Source: Ruminococcus flavefaciens ATCC 19208
GTDB lineage: Bacteria; Bacillota; Clostridia; Oscillospirales; Ruminococcaceae
Reading direction: 5' to 3'
Assembly (NCBI RefSeq): GCF_000518765.1
Contig: NZ_KI912491.1
Location: 54,956 to 98,788, forward strand
DNA: 43,833 bases
Shown: one piece after another, positions 30,371-38,642 of the stretch
Layout of the letters: each line of letters begins with the position of its first letter
Position numbering within the stretch: the first letter of the stretch is position 1
Notes under the pieces: generated by a model
Told to the model about the DNA's origin: nothing
Seen by the model: the letters and a program-made list of their open reading frames with translations, nothing else
The model's database searches: none
Made by a program: the position numbers and the translations under genes

Positions 30371-32908
30371 TTAACCTTTAGCGTCATACCATGACTTACC
30401 CTGATGGACATCGACTGCAAGCGGTACTCTCATATCGTAAACGCCCTGCATCTCCTCTTTGAGAAGCTCCGCGCACTTGTCTGCACAGGAGATATCGGAC
30501 TCAATGATAAGTTCATCGTGTACCTGTAATATGAGCTTCGCGTCCAGCTTTTCAGCTTTCAGGCGGTTGTATACGTTTATCATTGCTATTTTGATAAGAT
30601 CGGCGGCAGTTCCCTGCACGGGAGTATTCATAGCGATACGCTTGCCTGCTGCCTGCAATACCTTATTAGACGATGAAAGCTCGGGGATACGTCGTTTTCT
30701 GCCGAACATAGTCGTTACATAGCCGTTCTTGAAGGCATCGTCAACGGTAGTCTCCATGAACTGGTTTACCTTAGGGTATTTCGCAAGGTAATCATTGATA
30801 TATTTCTTTGCCTTTGCAACGGAAGTACCGATATCCTTTGCAAGTGAGAAAGCGCCGATACCGTAGATGATACCGAAGTTTACAGCCTTTGCGGCACTTC
30901 TCATCTCGGGAGTCACCATGAACAGCGGCATATCGAAAACCTGAGCCGCAGTTGAGGTATGGATATCCTCTCCCGATGTGAAAGCCTCGGTCATATTTTC
31001 ATCGCCGCAGAGATGTGCCATTACTCTCAGCTCGATCTGGCTGTAGTCGGCATCTATGAGAGTCCTGCCCTCGGCGGCTGTGAAGAATTTTCTCATTTTC
31101 GCGCCAAGCTCGGTACGGACTGGGATATTCTGCATATTAGGCTCTGTTGAGCTTATACGTCCTGTACGTGTTTCGGTCTGTCTGAACCATGTGTGGATAC
31201 GTCCGTCGGGAGCAACTTTATCAAGAAGTCCTGCAACGTAAGTGGAGTTGAGCTTGGTGTACTGACGGTATTTCAGCACATTGTCAACGATAGGAGCATA
31301 GTTGCGAAGCTCTTCAAGCACTTCGGCATTTGTGGAGTAGCCGCTCTTTGTCTTTTTCTTTGCAGGGAGTCCCATTTCCTCGAAAAGTACTGTTCCCAGC
31401 TGTTTCGGGGAGGAGATGTTGAACTCGTGACCTGCCTCGTCATATACCATCTGCTGAGTCTCTTCTATCATCTCCGACAGGTATACTCCGAAGTCCTTAA
31501 CGCCCTGCTGGTCGATGAGTATGCCGCAGTCCTCCATAGAAGCGAGGACTTCCGTAAGGGGCAGCTCCACTTTTTCGAGAAGCTCGGTCATGCCTTCTTT
31601 ATCGATCTCGGCACGGAGCTTCTTTACAAGTCCGTTCAGCGAGAGAAGTTCGGCAAGGTCGCCGTTTTCGCTGTAGTAGTGAACGCCGTACTCGGCGCAG
31701 AGTTTGTCAACGGCGTAGTCAGAAGCGGAAGTGTTCAGCAGATATCCGCAGATAGCTGCATCGCTCTTTATATTTTTCAGCTCGCCGCCGTGAGCCATAG
31801 CCCAGCGGTAGTGAGCCTTTGCATCGTCGGTGGATTTATCGCATTCCGAAGCAAAGAAAGCTGCAATAAGCTTTTCGTCCCCGGCAGTGTATACATTGTC
31901 GCCGCTGCGTACAGAGAGCTTATCATCGCGGAAAAGGTACTCACATTCGGTGAGCTTTGCGATGATATCCTCGGTGAGCTCGCTTACCTGCGCATTGATA
32001 ACAGGCGCTTCCCCTGCCTTGGCTTCTGGAGCGGAGTTAGTGCCCTCAGTGGCGCTTATACCAAGCTTGTCAAGGAGCTTGAACATCTCAAGGTCTGAAA
32101 GCATACGGCTCACAGCCGCTGTATCGGTCTCGCCGACTTTGTAGCTTTCAAGGTCTGTATCTATGGGAGCGTCGCGGACTATAGTTGCCAGCCATTTGCT
32201 CTCCTTTGCGGAGTCAGCTCCTGCGGCAAGCTTTGCCTTTACACCCTTTGTCAGTGATGAATCCTCATATTTTTCGTATAGAGTCTCGATGCAGCCGTAC
32301 TCCTTTATAAGTGAGGAGGCTGTCTTTTCTCCTATGCCTGCAACGCCCGGGATATTGTCGGAGCTGTCGCCCATAAGGGCTTTAAGATCTATGAGCTTTA
32401 TAGGCTCGAAGCCGTAATCCTCATTGAACTTTTCGGGAGTATAGTAGATATTTTCCTTATTTGTAGCGAGTATGACTGTTACCTTGTCGTCGATGAGCTG
32501 TAAGCTGTCGCGGTCGCCTGTGAGTACATAGCATTCATTGCCGCTGTCGGAGCAGAGCTTTGAAAGTGTACCCAGTACATCGTCAGCCTCGTAGCCCTCA
32601 CATTCTACTACCTTTACGCCCATAAGACCAAGAAGCTCTTTTACTCTCGGCAGCTGCTCAGCAAGCTCGGGGGGCATACCCTTTCGATTAGCCTTGTAGT
32701 AGGATACAGCCTTGTGGCGGAATGTGGGAGTGCGCAGATCGAAAGCCACAGCAACTGCATCAGGTCTTACATCGTTTACATTGCGCATATATATATTCAT
32801 AAAGCCGAATATGGCGTTGGTGAATTCACCCTTTTTGTTTGAAAGCAGCTTTATACCGTAGAATGCACGGTTCAGAATGCTGTTTCCGTCTATGGCGAGA
32901 AGTTTCAT
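30371..32908 (-). CDS. polA: DNA polymerase I
   Basis: 845 residues. N-terminal 5' nuclease (~1-290: AIDGNSILNRAFYG, YEADDVLGTL, TGDRDSLQL, GDSSDNIPGV...GEKTA). A central 3'-5' exonuclease fold (~300-470) lacks the DxE and other acidic residues, so it should not proofread. The polymerase domain (~480-845) has motif A DADYSQIELRVMAHL, the O-helix RSAAKAVNFGIIYG and motif C QVHDELIIE. Roles: Okazaki fragment processing and repair. AAAGGAG lies before the ATG. Own promoter at 32992-33020. Proofreading loss is common in Gram-positive Pol I. Confidence 0.97.
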   Translation of the reverse strand: MKLLAIDGNSILNRAFYGIKLLSNKKGEFTNAIFGFMNIYMRNVNDVRPDAVAVAFDLRTPTFRHKAVSYYKANRKGMPPELAEQLPRVKELLGLMGVKVVECEGYEADDVLGTLSKLCSDSGNECYVLTGDRDSLQLIDDKVTVILATNKENIYYTPEKFNEDYGFEPIKLIDLKALMGDSSDNIPGVAGIGEKTASSLIKEYGCIETLYEKYEDSSLTKGVKAKLAAGADSAKESKWLATIVRDAPIDTDLESYKVGETDTAAVSRMLSDLEMFKLLDKLGISATEGTNSAPEAKAGEAPVINAQVSELTEDIIAKLTECEYLFRDDKLSVRSGDNVYTAGDEKLIAAFFASECDKSTDDAKAHYRWAMAHGGELKNIKSDAAICGYLLNTSASDYAVDKLCAEYGVHYYSENGDLAELLSLNGLVKKLRAEIDKEGMTELLEKVELPLTEVLASMEDCGILIDQQGVKDFGVYLSEMIEETQQMVYDEAGHEFNISSPKQLGTVLFEEMGLPAKKKTKSGYSTNAEVLEELRNYAPIVDNVLKYRQYTKLNSTYVAGLLDKVAPDGRIHTWFRQTETRTGRISSTEPNMQNIPVRTELGAKMRKFFTAAEGRTLIDADYSQIELRVMAHLCGDENMTEAFTSGEDIHTSTAAQVFDMPLFMVTPEMRSAAKAVNFGIIYGIGAFSLAKDIGTSVAKAKKYINDYLAKYPKVNQFMETTVDDAFKNGYVTTMFGRKRRIPELSSSNKVLQAAGKRIAMNTPVQGTAADLIKIAMINVYNRLKAEKLDAKLILQVHDELIIESDISCADKCAELLKEEMQGVYDMRVPLAVDVHQGKSWYDAKG

Positions 32909-32991
32909 GGCAAGCTCCTTTTCAAGCTGTCAGCCTTTATTTTTTCGACTGAGAGGATAAGACTGACAATTCTATACATATAGCACTCTTT

Positions 32992-33020
32992 ATTATATCA
33001 CACATTTATAATTAAATCAA
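32992..33020 (-). promoter_or_regulatory. polA promoter
   Basis: On the minus strand: TTGATT (33015-33020), 17-bp spacer, TATAAT (32992-32997), giving a ~75-nt leader. Confidence 0.8.
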
Positions 33021-33275
33021 TGACTATGAAAAAGATTTTGCATTTTTTTGCGAAAAATCGGAAAAGTGTGCAAAAATTGCTATTGTGGAGAGAGCAGCAG
33101 GCAGATGGAATAAATTTACGGTATGTCAAAATTGATAAAAATATAACAACGTTCCTATTTTTATATATCACAGGAACGGAATGTCGCCGAATTCGGCTAC
33201 AACAGCAAAAAATGCAATAACTTTAGGTAATATTGCTATTCTGAAAAAATACCGTCAAAATGTGCCGCATCTCTA
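33021..33275. other. AT-rich intergenic region polA-pckA
   Basis: Divergent spacer. Visible structure: an inverted repeat CGTTCCT/AGGAACG (about 33149-33178, 18-nt gap) and a perfect palindrome GCCGAATTCGGC (about 33187-33198). No credible gene; a 66-codon frame at 33020 has no ribosome site. Confidence 0.5.
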
Positions 33276-33304
33276 TTGACACATTGACAAAAAACAGATA
33301 TAAT
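33276..33304 (+). promoter_or_regulatory. pckA promoter (consensus)
   Basis: TTGACA (33276-33281), 17-bp spacer, TATAAT (33299-33304). A second TTGACA at 33284 is too close to the -10 box. The expected leader is ~87 nt. Full consensus implies strong constitutive expression. Confidence 0.9.
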
Positions 33305-33397
33305 AATATTTGAGGAATGTTTGGCTTTTGTCAATCGTTTCATTACTGCGGTATTTATTACTGCATATTTATGATAATTTTTAGGAGGTAATATACA

Positions 33398-35215
33398 ATG
33401 TCACTGACAAAAAATCCCAATGTATTAAAGTGGGTTGACGAGATGGTTGCTCTCTGCCAGCCTGATAAGGTAGTATGGATCGACGGCTCACAGGAGCAGA
33501 TCGATGCTCTCATCGAAGAGGTTACTTCACTTCCTGATGACAGCTGGGACAAAATGTACAAGCTCAATCCTGAGAAGTACCCAAATTGTCTCTACCACAG
33601 AACACGCGCTAACGACGTTGCTCGTGTAGAGGACAGAACATTCATCTGCTCTAAGGAAAAGAAGGGCGCAGGTCCTACAAATAACTGGATGGCTCCTGAT
33701 GAGATGAAGGCTCTCCTTACACCTATGTACAACGGAGTTATGAAGGGCAGAACAATGTATGTTATCCCTTACTCAATGGGTCCTATCGGTTCACCTCTTG
33801 CTAAGGTAGGTGTTGAGGTTACTGATTCAATCTATGTTGTTCTCAACATGAACATCATGACAAGAATGGGTAAGCAGGCATTTGAGAATCTTGGCGATAC
33901 TTCTGACGATTTCGTAAGAGGTCTCCACTCAAAGGCAGACGTTGATCCTGAGAAGAGATATATCGTTCAGTTCCCTGAAGAGAACACGATCTGGTCTATC
34001 AACTCTGCTTACGGCGGAAACGTTCTCCTCGGCAAGAAGTGCTTCGCACTCCGTATCGCTTCATTCCAGGGTAAGAACGAGGCTTGGATGGCTGAGCATA
34101 TGCTTATCCTCGGCGTTAAGAAGCCTAACGGCGAAGTTAAGTACATCACAGCTGCATTCCCATCAGCTTGCGGTAAGACCAATCTGGCTATGCTTATCCC
34201 GCCAGAGGGATACAAGAAGGACGGCTATGAAGTATTCACAGTCGGCGACGATATCGCTTGGATGAAGCCAGGCAAGGACGGCAGACTCTACGCTATCAAT
34301 CCTGAGAACGGCTTCTTCGGCGTTGCTCCGGGTACAAACGCTAAGTCAAACTACAATGCTCTTGCTTGTACAAAGAACGGCGCTATCTTCACAAACGTTG
34401 CTCTCGACAACAGCGACAACACAGTTTGGTGGGAGAAGCTCACCGAAAATCCGCCTAAGGACGCAACAGAGTGGACAGGTATCAAGTGCGACGGTGAAGC
34501 TTGGGTAGCTGAGGGCAAGAAGCTTGCTCATCCAAACTCAAGATTTACAGCTCCTGCAAAGAACTGCCCATGCATTTCTCCTGAATTCAACAATCCAGAG
34601 GGCGTTCCGATCTCCGCTATCATCTTCGGCGGCAGAAGAGCTACAACTGCTCCTCTCGTATATCAGTCATTCGACTGGACACACGGTACATACCTCGGAT
34701 CAGCTGTATCTTCCGAGACAACAGCTGCTGCTACAGGTGCTGTAGGCGTACTCCGTCACGATCCTATGGCTATGAAGCCTTTCATCGGCTACAATGTTGG
34801 TGACTACTGGGCACACTGGCTCGAAATGGGCGCAAGACTCGGCAGCAAGGCTCCTAAGATCTTCAACGTTAACTGGTTCAGAACTGACGAAGAGGGTAAC
34901 TTCCTCTGGCCGGGCTTCGGCGACAACATGAGAGTTCTCGACTGGATCATCAAGAGAGTTGAGGGCGAAGTTGACGCTGTTGAGACTCCTATCGGATACC
35001 TTCCAAAGGCTGAGGATATCAACCTCAAGGGCATCGAGGACGAAGTTCCTGCATCTGCTCTCCAGAAGCTCCTCACAGTAGATAAGGAAGAGTGGAAGAA
35101 GGAGATCGCTGAGATGAGAAGATACTATGACGAGGACATCAAGGCTAAGGGCGGTAATATCCCACAGGCACTTTACGATGAGCTCGACATGATCGAAGCA
35201 AATCTCAACAAGTAA
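33398..35215 (+). CDS. pckA: Phosphoenolpyruvate carboxykinase (GTP)
   Basis: 605 residues, GTP-type family. P-loop FPSACGKTNLAM (~254-265), YGGNVLLGKKCFALRIAS and FAGRR-equivalent IIFGGRRATTAPLV are all present. In succinate-forming rumen bacteria the enzyme runs in the CO2-fixing direction, PEP to oxaloacetate with GDP, feeding the reductive branch. AGGAGGT lies 11 nt before the ATG. A monocistronic unit with a perfect consensus promoter and codon use typical of a highly expressed gene (uniform GCT/CTC/AAG choices), unlike its neighbours. Confidence 0.97.
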   Translation: MSLTKNPNVLKWVDEMVALCQPDKVVWIDGSQEQIDALIEEVTSLPDDSWDKMYKLNPEKYPNCLYHRTRANDVARVEDRTFICSKEKKGAGPTNNWMAPDEMKALLTPMYNGVMKGRTMYVIPYSMGPIGSPLAKVGVEVTDSIYVVLNMNIMTRMGKQAFENLGDTSDDFVRGLHSKADVDPEKRYIVQFPEENTIWSINSAYGGNVLLGKKCFALRIASFQGKNEAWMAEHMLILGVKKPNGEVKYITAAFPSACGKTNLAMLIPPEGYKKDGYEVFTVGDDIAWMKPGKDGRLYAINPENGFFGVAPGTNAKSNYNALACTKNGAIFTNVALDNSDNTVWWEKLTENPPKDATEWTGIKCDGEAWVAEGKKLAHPNSRFTAPAKNCPCISPEFNNPEGVPISAIIFGGRRATTAPLVYQSFDWTHGTYLGSAVSSETTAAATGAVGVLRHDPMAMKPFIGYNVGDYWAHWLEMGARLGSKAPKIFNVNWFRTDEEGNFLWPGFGDNMRVLDWIIKRVEGEVDAVETPIGYLPKAEDINLKGIEDEVPASALQKLLTVDKEEWKKEIAEMRRYYDEDIKAKGGNIPQALYDELDMIEANLNK

Positions 35216-35226
35216 TAGAAAAATTT

Positions 35227-35252
35227 AAAGCTCCCTTTACGGGAGCTTTTTC
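35227..35252. terminator. Bidirectional terminator, copy A of a duplicated 23-bp hairpin
   Basis: AAAGCTCCC-tttac-GGGAGCTTT with T runs on both sides. The stop of the minus-strand XRE gene lies inside the hairpin. The same 23 bp occurs at 36124-36146. Confidence 0.9.
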
Positions 35253-35479
35253 ATATGTTCAAAAATATCACTCGGCTGACTAACGTATTCAAAAAGGTCG
35301 CCCGGCTGACATTGGAGCACCTCGCATATAGCGTTCATGGTCTCGAAGCGTATGCCTTTCATCTTGCCTGTTTTCAGGTTGGAGAGATTGACATTGGTCA
35401 TACCCACTCTTTCGGCAAGCTCGTTCAGCGACATTTTTCGGTCAGCCATCATTTTGTCAAGTCTGATTATTATAGCCAT
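35237..35479 (-). CDS. XRE-family transcriptional regulator (YozG-like)
   Basis: 80 residues: MAIIIRLDKMMADRKMSLNELAERVGMTNVNLSNLKTGKMKGIRFETMNAICEVLQCQPGDLFEYV, a Cro/C1 helix-turn-helix with the short YozG-type layout. ATG 35479 follows AGAGGTG. Ten nt downstream of a DUF2975 membrane-protein gene; this pair is widespread and thought to be an autoregulated module. Candidate operator: the 36046-36066 palindrome. Confidence 0.88.
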   Translation of the reverse strand: MAIIIRLDKMMADRKMSLNELAERVGMTNVNLSNLKTGKMKGIRFETMNAICEVLQCQPGDLFEYVSQPSDIFEHMKKLP

Positions 35480-35489
35480 TCCGCACCTC

Positions 35490-35948
35490 TTACGCAATAA
35501 GGTCGTTGTCTTTCTGGAGACTCATACCGTAGACGAATATTTCCGATAAAATGCCGATGATGATACCTAAGAATATGACAAGTATATTCATCGAACTGAA
35601 AGTGAAGGATATGGCTTCGTTTCCGCCCTCGCTTGTCATCTCTGTGATCCTCGGCATAATGCCTCCGACTATAAGGATAAGTGCCATTGCACGGAGCTTT
35701 GTGATCACCTTTTTTGAGAAAGGCTTGCCTGTTCTTTTGATCTCAAGCAATATAAGGCTGAGAAGTCCCAGCTCGGCAAAGATAATAAAGCAGTACACAG
35801 CATTGCTTATGCACTCGGGCGATCCGCCGCGGAAGTACTCAATTATGTGATATACCGAAAATGCCAGTTCGACAAAGCAGAGTCCGCAGGAAATAAATGT
35901 GTCGGCAAATGTGCGCTTTTTGAGGTCTTTTGACATTGAATTGTTCAT
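35490..35948 (-). CDS. DUF2975 membrane protein
   Basis: 152 residues, four hydrophobic helices (~15-37, ~47-68, ~84-105, ~115-140). The GKPFSKKVITKLRAMALILI stretch between helices 2 and 3 is typical of DUF2975. Function unknown; nearly always encoded with a small XRE regulator, as here. AAAGGAG precedes ATG 35948. Confidence 0.85.
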   Translation of the reverse strand: MNNSMSKDLKKRTFADTFISCGLCFVELAFSVYHIIEYFRGGSPECISNAVYCFIIFAELGLLSLILLEIKRTGKPFSKKVITKLRAMALILIVGGIMPRITEMTSEGGNEAISFTFSSMNILVIFLGIIIGILSEIFVYGMSLQKDNDLIA

Positions 35949-36011
35949 AATAACATCTCCTTTTTAAAGTAAGAGTTTAAGTTTTTAAAGCTTTTCTCTG
36001 TTTGTAATTAG

Positions 36012-36040
36012 ATTATAGCACTAAAATTAAAGCGTGTCAA
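36012..36040 (-). promoter_or_regulatory. Promoter of DUF2975-XRE operon (consensus)
   Basis: On the minus strand: TTGACA (36035-36040), 17-bp spacer, TATAAT (36012-36017). Confidence 0.85.
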
Positions 36041-36045
36041 CAATA

Positions 36046-36066
36046 ATTTAAAGTATCACTTTAAAT
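36046..36066. promoter_or_regulatory. Perfect palindrome upstream of the XRE operon promoter
   Basis: ATTTAAAGT, 3 nt, then its exact complement. It ends 5 nt upstream of the -35 box. Related TTTAAAG words recur downstream of the -10 box (35965-35990). Likely operator of the XRE protein. Confidence 0.6.
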
Positions 36067-36123
36067 TTGGAGAAGTGCATAATCAAAGCTTTAAAACAGC
36101 TGTGCGTGTATACACAATAAATA

Positions 36124-36146
36124 AAAGCTCCCTTTACGGGAGCTTT
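36124..36146 (-). terminator. Terminator of the rsmD-coaD operon, copy B of the duplicated hairpin
   Basis: Identical to 35227-35249 (AAAGCTCCC/GGGAGCTTT) and followed on the minus strand by TATTTATT. Confidence 0.88.
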
Positions 36147-36158
36147 AGTGTTTATAAC

Positions 36159-36656
36159 TTACTGTAAGCCGTTCTTCTTGTCGATACCATTCATGCTGAG
36201 ACCAGCTGAAACAGTGCTGCTGAGCTTGCTCTTTACAGTCTTGATGCTCTGGAGATTTCTTGAGTAGTAGCTTTCTGTATCATTGAGCATCTTTGCAACT
36301 GATGTAGCAGCGTTCTGCTGGAGATTCTTTGCAGCTGTCTGTGCCTTTGTGAGCATATCCAGAGCCTTTTTCTTAGCCTCTGTAACGATAGCCTCGCGTG
36401 AAACTATCTGAGCAGCGCGCTCCTCAGCCTTGCGTATGATAGACTCGGCATTGAGCTTAGCCTCGTTGAGGATACGCTGGCAGTCGAATTCGATCTTCTT
36501 AGCCTCTTTGAGTTCGTGAGGCATATTAAGGCGAACATCATTTATAAGCTCGCGCATACGCTCACCGTCGATCACTTTCTTATGTGATACGAATGGGACA
36601 GAGGACGCCTTGTCAAGAAGTTCGTCCATTTCTTCTAAAATCTCATCAATGCTCAT
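36159..36656 (-). CDS. Coiled-coil protein of unknown function downstream of coaD
   Basis: 165 residues, mostly helix: a long Ala/Lys/Glu-rich coiled coil (~55-135) resembling ATP synthase b-subunit or DivIVA-like stalks, no membrane segment. The type is conserved beside rsmD-coaD in Ruminococcaceae. GGAGAGG lies ahead of ATG 36656, overlapping the end of coaD. Function cannot be assigned. Confidence 0.75.
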   Translation of the reverse strand: MSIDEILEEMDELLDKASSVPFVSHKKVIDGERMRELINDVRLNMPHELKEAKKIEFDCQRILNEAKLNAESIIRKAEERAAQIVSREAIVTEAKKKALDMLTKAQTAAKNLQQNAATSVAKMLNDTESYYSRNLQSIKTVKSKLSSTVSAGLSMNGIDKKNGLQ

Positions 36657-36661
36657 AATGA

Positions 36662-37153
36662 TTACCTCTCCTTAATAAGTCTTTGTTTTATATCTTCAAG
36701 TATATCCTCGGGAACAAAGTGACTGATATCTCCGCCGAAATAAGCGATCTGTTTTACCAGACTCGAGCTGAGATACATATTCTCGGTAGCTGTGGTCAGG
36801 AACACTGTTTCAGCTCCTGCATAAAGCTTTTTATTGGCAAGTGCCATCTGGAATTCGTATTCAAAGTCACTGACAGCGCGCAGACCCTTTACAATAGCCA
36901 CAGCACCCACATTTCTTACGTAATCAGCAAGAAGTCCGTCAAGTATATCTATTACAACATTATCGAGGTCTCTTGTGACCTGTTCTATCATCAGCATACG
37001 CTCGGTAGCTGTGAAGCTTGGCTGTGCCTTGCCTGCATTTCTGGATATGAGGACTATTACCTTGTCGAAAAGCTTGGAAGCTCTTGTTATGATATCAAGA
37101 TGACCGAGAGTAACAGGGTCGAAGCTTCCGGGACAAACGGCTATTCTTCTCAT
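36662..37153 (-). CDS. coaD: Phosphopantetheine adenylyltransferase
   Basis: 163 residues; penultimate step of coenzyme A synthesis. Nucleotidyltransferase motif PGSFDPVTLGHLDII at the start, IVKGLRAVSDFEYE, and TENMYLSSSLVKQIAYFGGDISHFVP at the end. ATG 37153 overlaps the rsmD stop by 4 nt (translational coupling), a widely conserved rsmD-coaD pair. Confidence 0.97.
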   Translation of the reverse strand: MRRIAVCPGSFDPVTLGHLDIITRASKLFDKVIVLISRNAGKAQPSFTATERMLMIEQVTRDLDNVVIDILDGLLADYVRNVGAVAIVKGLRAVSDFEYEFQMALANKKLYAGAETVFLTTATENMYLSSSLVKQIAYFGGDISHFVPEDILEDIKQRLIKER

Positions 37154-37707
37154 TCTTCAGCCACCTCCTCAGATGGTTTGCAGAAAATAGAGACATTGAT
37201 CTTGCCGTAGCGATAAGTCTTTCTCAGTGTCATTCCCTCCGGAGCTGTAGGCTCTTCCGCTTCACATTCATACTCACATATTATAAGTCCTCCGTCGCGG
37301 AGCTTTTTTGCCGCAAAGGGGAGTATATTGGCTATGTGACTGTGTCTGTACGGCGGGTCGAGGATAATGATATCAAAGGTCTGAGCTGTAAGCTTTATAT
37401 AATCGTAGCTGTCGCGGTTTATGACCTCTGACTGCCGTTCAAAGCCTGTGTTGCGCAGATTTTCGTTTACACATCTGATAGAGCGGAGTGAGCTGTCGAT
37501 AAATACAGCGTGATCTGCTCCTCTGCTGAGTGCTTCGATACCCATCTGACCGCTTCCTGCGAAGAGATCGAGTACACGCGCACCATCCAGCTCGAACTGA
37601 ACGGCGGAGAAAATTCCTTCCTTAACCTTGTCGGCTGTAGGTCTTACATCAAGACCTTCGGGCGCAACAAGTTTACGGCCTCTTGCAATGCCTGTGATAA
37701 CTCTCAT
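37150..37707 (-). CDS. rsmD: 16S rRNA (guanine966-N2)-methyltransferase
   Basis: 185 residues. MRVITGIARGRKL start, RPTADKVKEGIFSA, SAM-binding LDLFAGSGQMGIEALSRGA and catalytic DPPY motif (IIILDPPYRHS). Methylates G966 during 30S assembly. GGAGC lies 9 nt before the ATG. First gene of rsmD-coaD-coiled-coil operon. Confidence 0.96.
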   Translation of the reverse strand: MRVITGIARGRKLVAPEGLDVRPTADKVKEGIFSAVQFELDGARVLDLFAGSGQMGIEALSRGADHAVFIDSSLRSIRCVNENLRNTGFERQSEVINRDSYDYIKLTAQTFDIIILDPPYRHSHIANILPFAAKKLRDGGLIICEYECEAEEPTAPEGMTLRKTYRYGKINVSIFCKPSEEVAEE

Positions 37708-37790
37708 GTTTTAGTGCTCCGAAGCCGCAGCTTTAAAACTGCGGTTCCGCATTTACGGCATACGGATACCGAATTATATATATACATCTT

Positions 37791-37819
37791 ATTATATATT
37801 ATTTTTTGCCTCTTGTCTA
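37791..37819 (-). promoter_or_regulatory. rsmD operon promoter
   Basis: On the minus strand: TAGACA (37814-37819), 17-bp spacer, TATAAT (37791-37796). A CCGCAG/CTGCGG hairpin lies in the leader (about 37724-37743). Confidence 0.75.
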
Positions 37820-37905
37820 TATTATTTTTAGAAAATAGGCGATTTTGACTAAAAAAGCCTGTTTTTATTTGTGTATCATATACACTTAGTCGTTAGCCAT
37901 AAGCC

Positions 37906-37930
37906 TGTAGGGGCGAACATTGTTCGCCCG
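37906..37930 (+). repeat. Dispersed 'TGTAGGGG' palindrome in rsmD-gtrA gap
   Basis: TGTAGGGGCGAAC-att-GTTCGCCCG, preceded by TTAGTCGTTAGCCATAAGC. Remaining gap sequence (37935-38087) is AT-rich, with an isolated strong Shine-Dalgarno (38029-38037). Confidence 0.85.
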
Positions 37931-38087
37931 TGAATGTGAAATTAAGTGTTTAGCGGCGGATATTGTCTGTCAGTTGCTTAAAAATAAATGTCACGTTTGG
38001 GGGCTTCTGTTCGTTTGTATAATGTGGAGGAGGTGATACATTTTGCACGAAAATGTCAGCATTCTGCAAAAAATTGCATGAAATGAC

Positions 38088-38116
38088 TTGCAATTGCTTT
38101 CATAAACTGCTATTAT
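38088..38116 (+). promoter_or_regulatory. Promoter of gtrA-like/dus operon
   Basis: TTGCAA (38088-38093), 17-bp spacer, TATTAT (38111-38116). Confidence 0.7.
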
Positions 38117-38150
38117 ATATAAGCATTGTTTTTTTGAAAGGATAGTTGAA

Positions 38151-38642
38151 ATGGAAAAATTCATAAAGTGGTGTGTTTCCATATTGCCAAAGCCGCTTCA
38201 GAATATATATTATAAATATGAAGAGAAGTGGCTTTATCTTGTTTTCGGAGGACTTACAACAGTAGTATCCATAGTAACGAAGCTTATGCTTTTCAAGCTC
38301 GTACCCGGTGAACCAAAGTGGGAGAGCACGGCAGGCGTTGTATTCTCATGGATCTGTGCTGTGACTTTTGCGTTCTTCACCAATAAGAAGTATGTTTTCA
38401 AGAACGAGACAAAGACATCAAAGGAATTCTGGAAGGTATTCGCTTCGTTTTACGGTGCGAGACTTGCCACACTGGGAATGGAAGAGGTCATATTCCTTGT
38501 ATGCTGCGACTGGCTCGGCATGAGCAAGACACTCATTACATTCCTTAGTCAGGTACTGATATTTATTGCAAACTATATTTTGAGCAAGGTCTTTGTTTTC
38601 AAGGACAAGGACAAGACTGCTTCGGAGAGTGCACATGAGTGA
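38151..38642 (+). CDS. GtrA-family membrane protein
   Basis: 163 residues with four helices. FGGLTTVVSIVTKLML, FSWICAVTFAFFTNKKYVFKN and the final ANYILSKVFVFK are GtrA hallmarks. The family translocates polyprenyl-linked sugars or helps cell-surface polysaccharide assembly. GAAAGGATAG lies before the ATG. It overlaps dus by 8 nt. Confidence 0.9.
   Translation: MEKFIKWCVSILPKPLQNIYYKYEEKWLYLVFGGLTTVVSIVTKLMLFKLVPGEPKWESTAGVVFSWICAVTFAFFTNKKYVFKNETKTSKEFWKVFASFYGARLATLGMEEVIFLVCCDWLGMSKTLITFLSQVLIFIANYILSKVFVFKDKDKTASESAHE

Noticed and set aside
33020..33220. 66-codon ORF between polA and pckA
   Set aside because: No Shine-Dalgarno, overlaps the polA promoter, and composition is that of AT-rich spacer.
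38053..38145. 30-codon ORF MSAFCKKLHEM...
   Set aside because: It overlaps the gtrA promoter and lies 15 nt from the Shine-Dalgarno, too far for good initiation.
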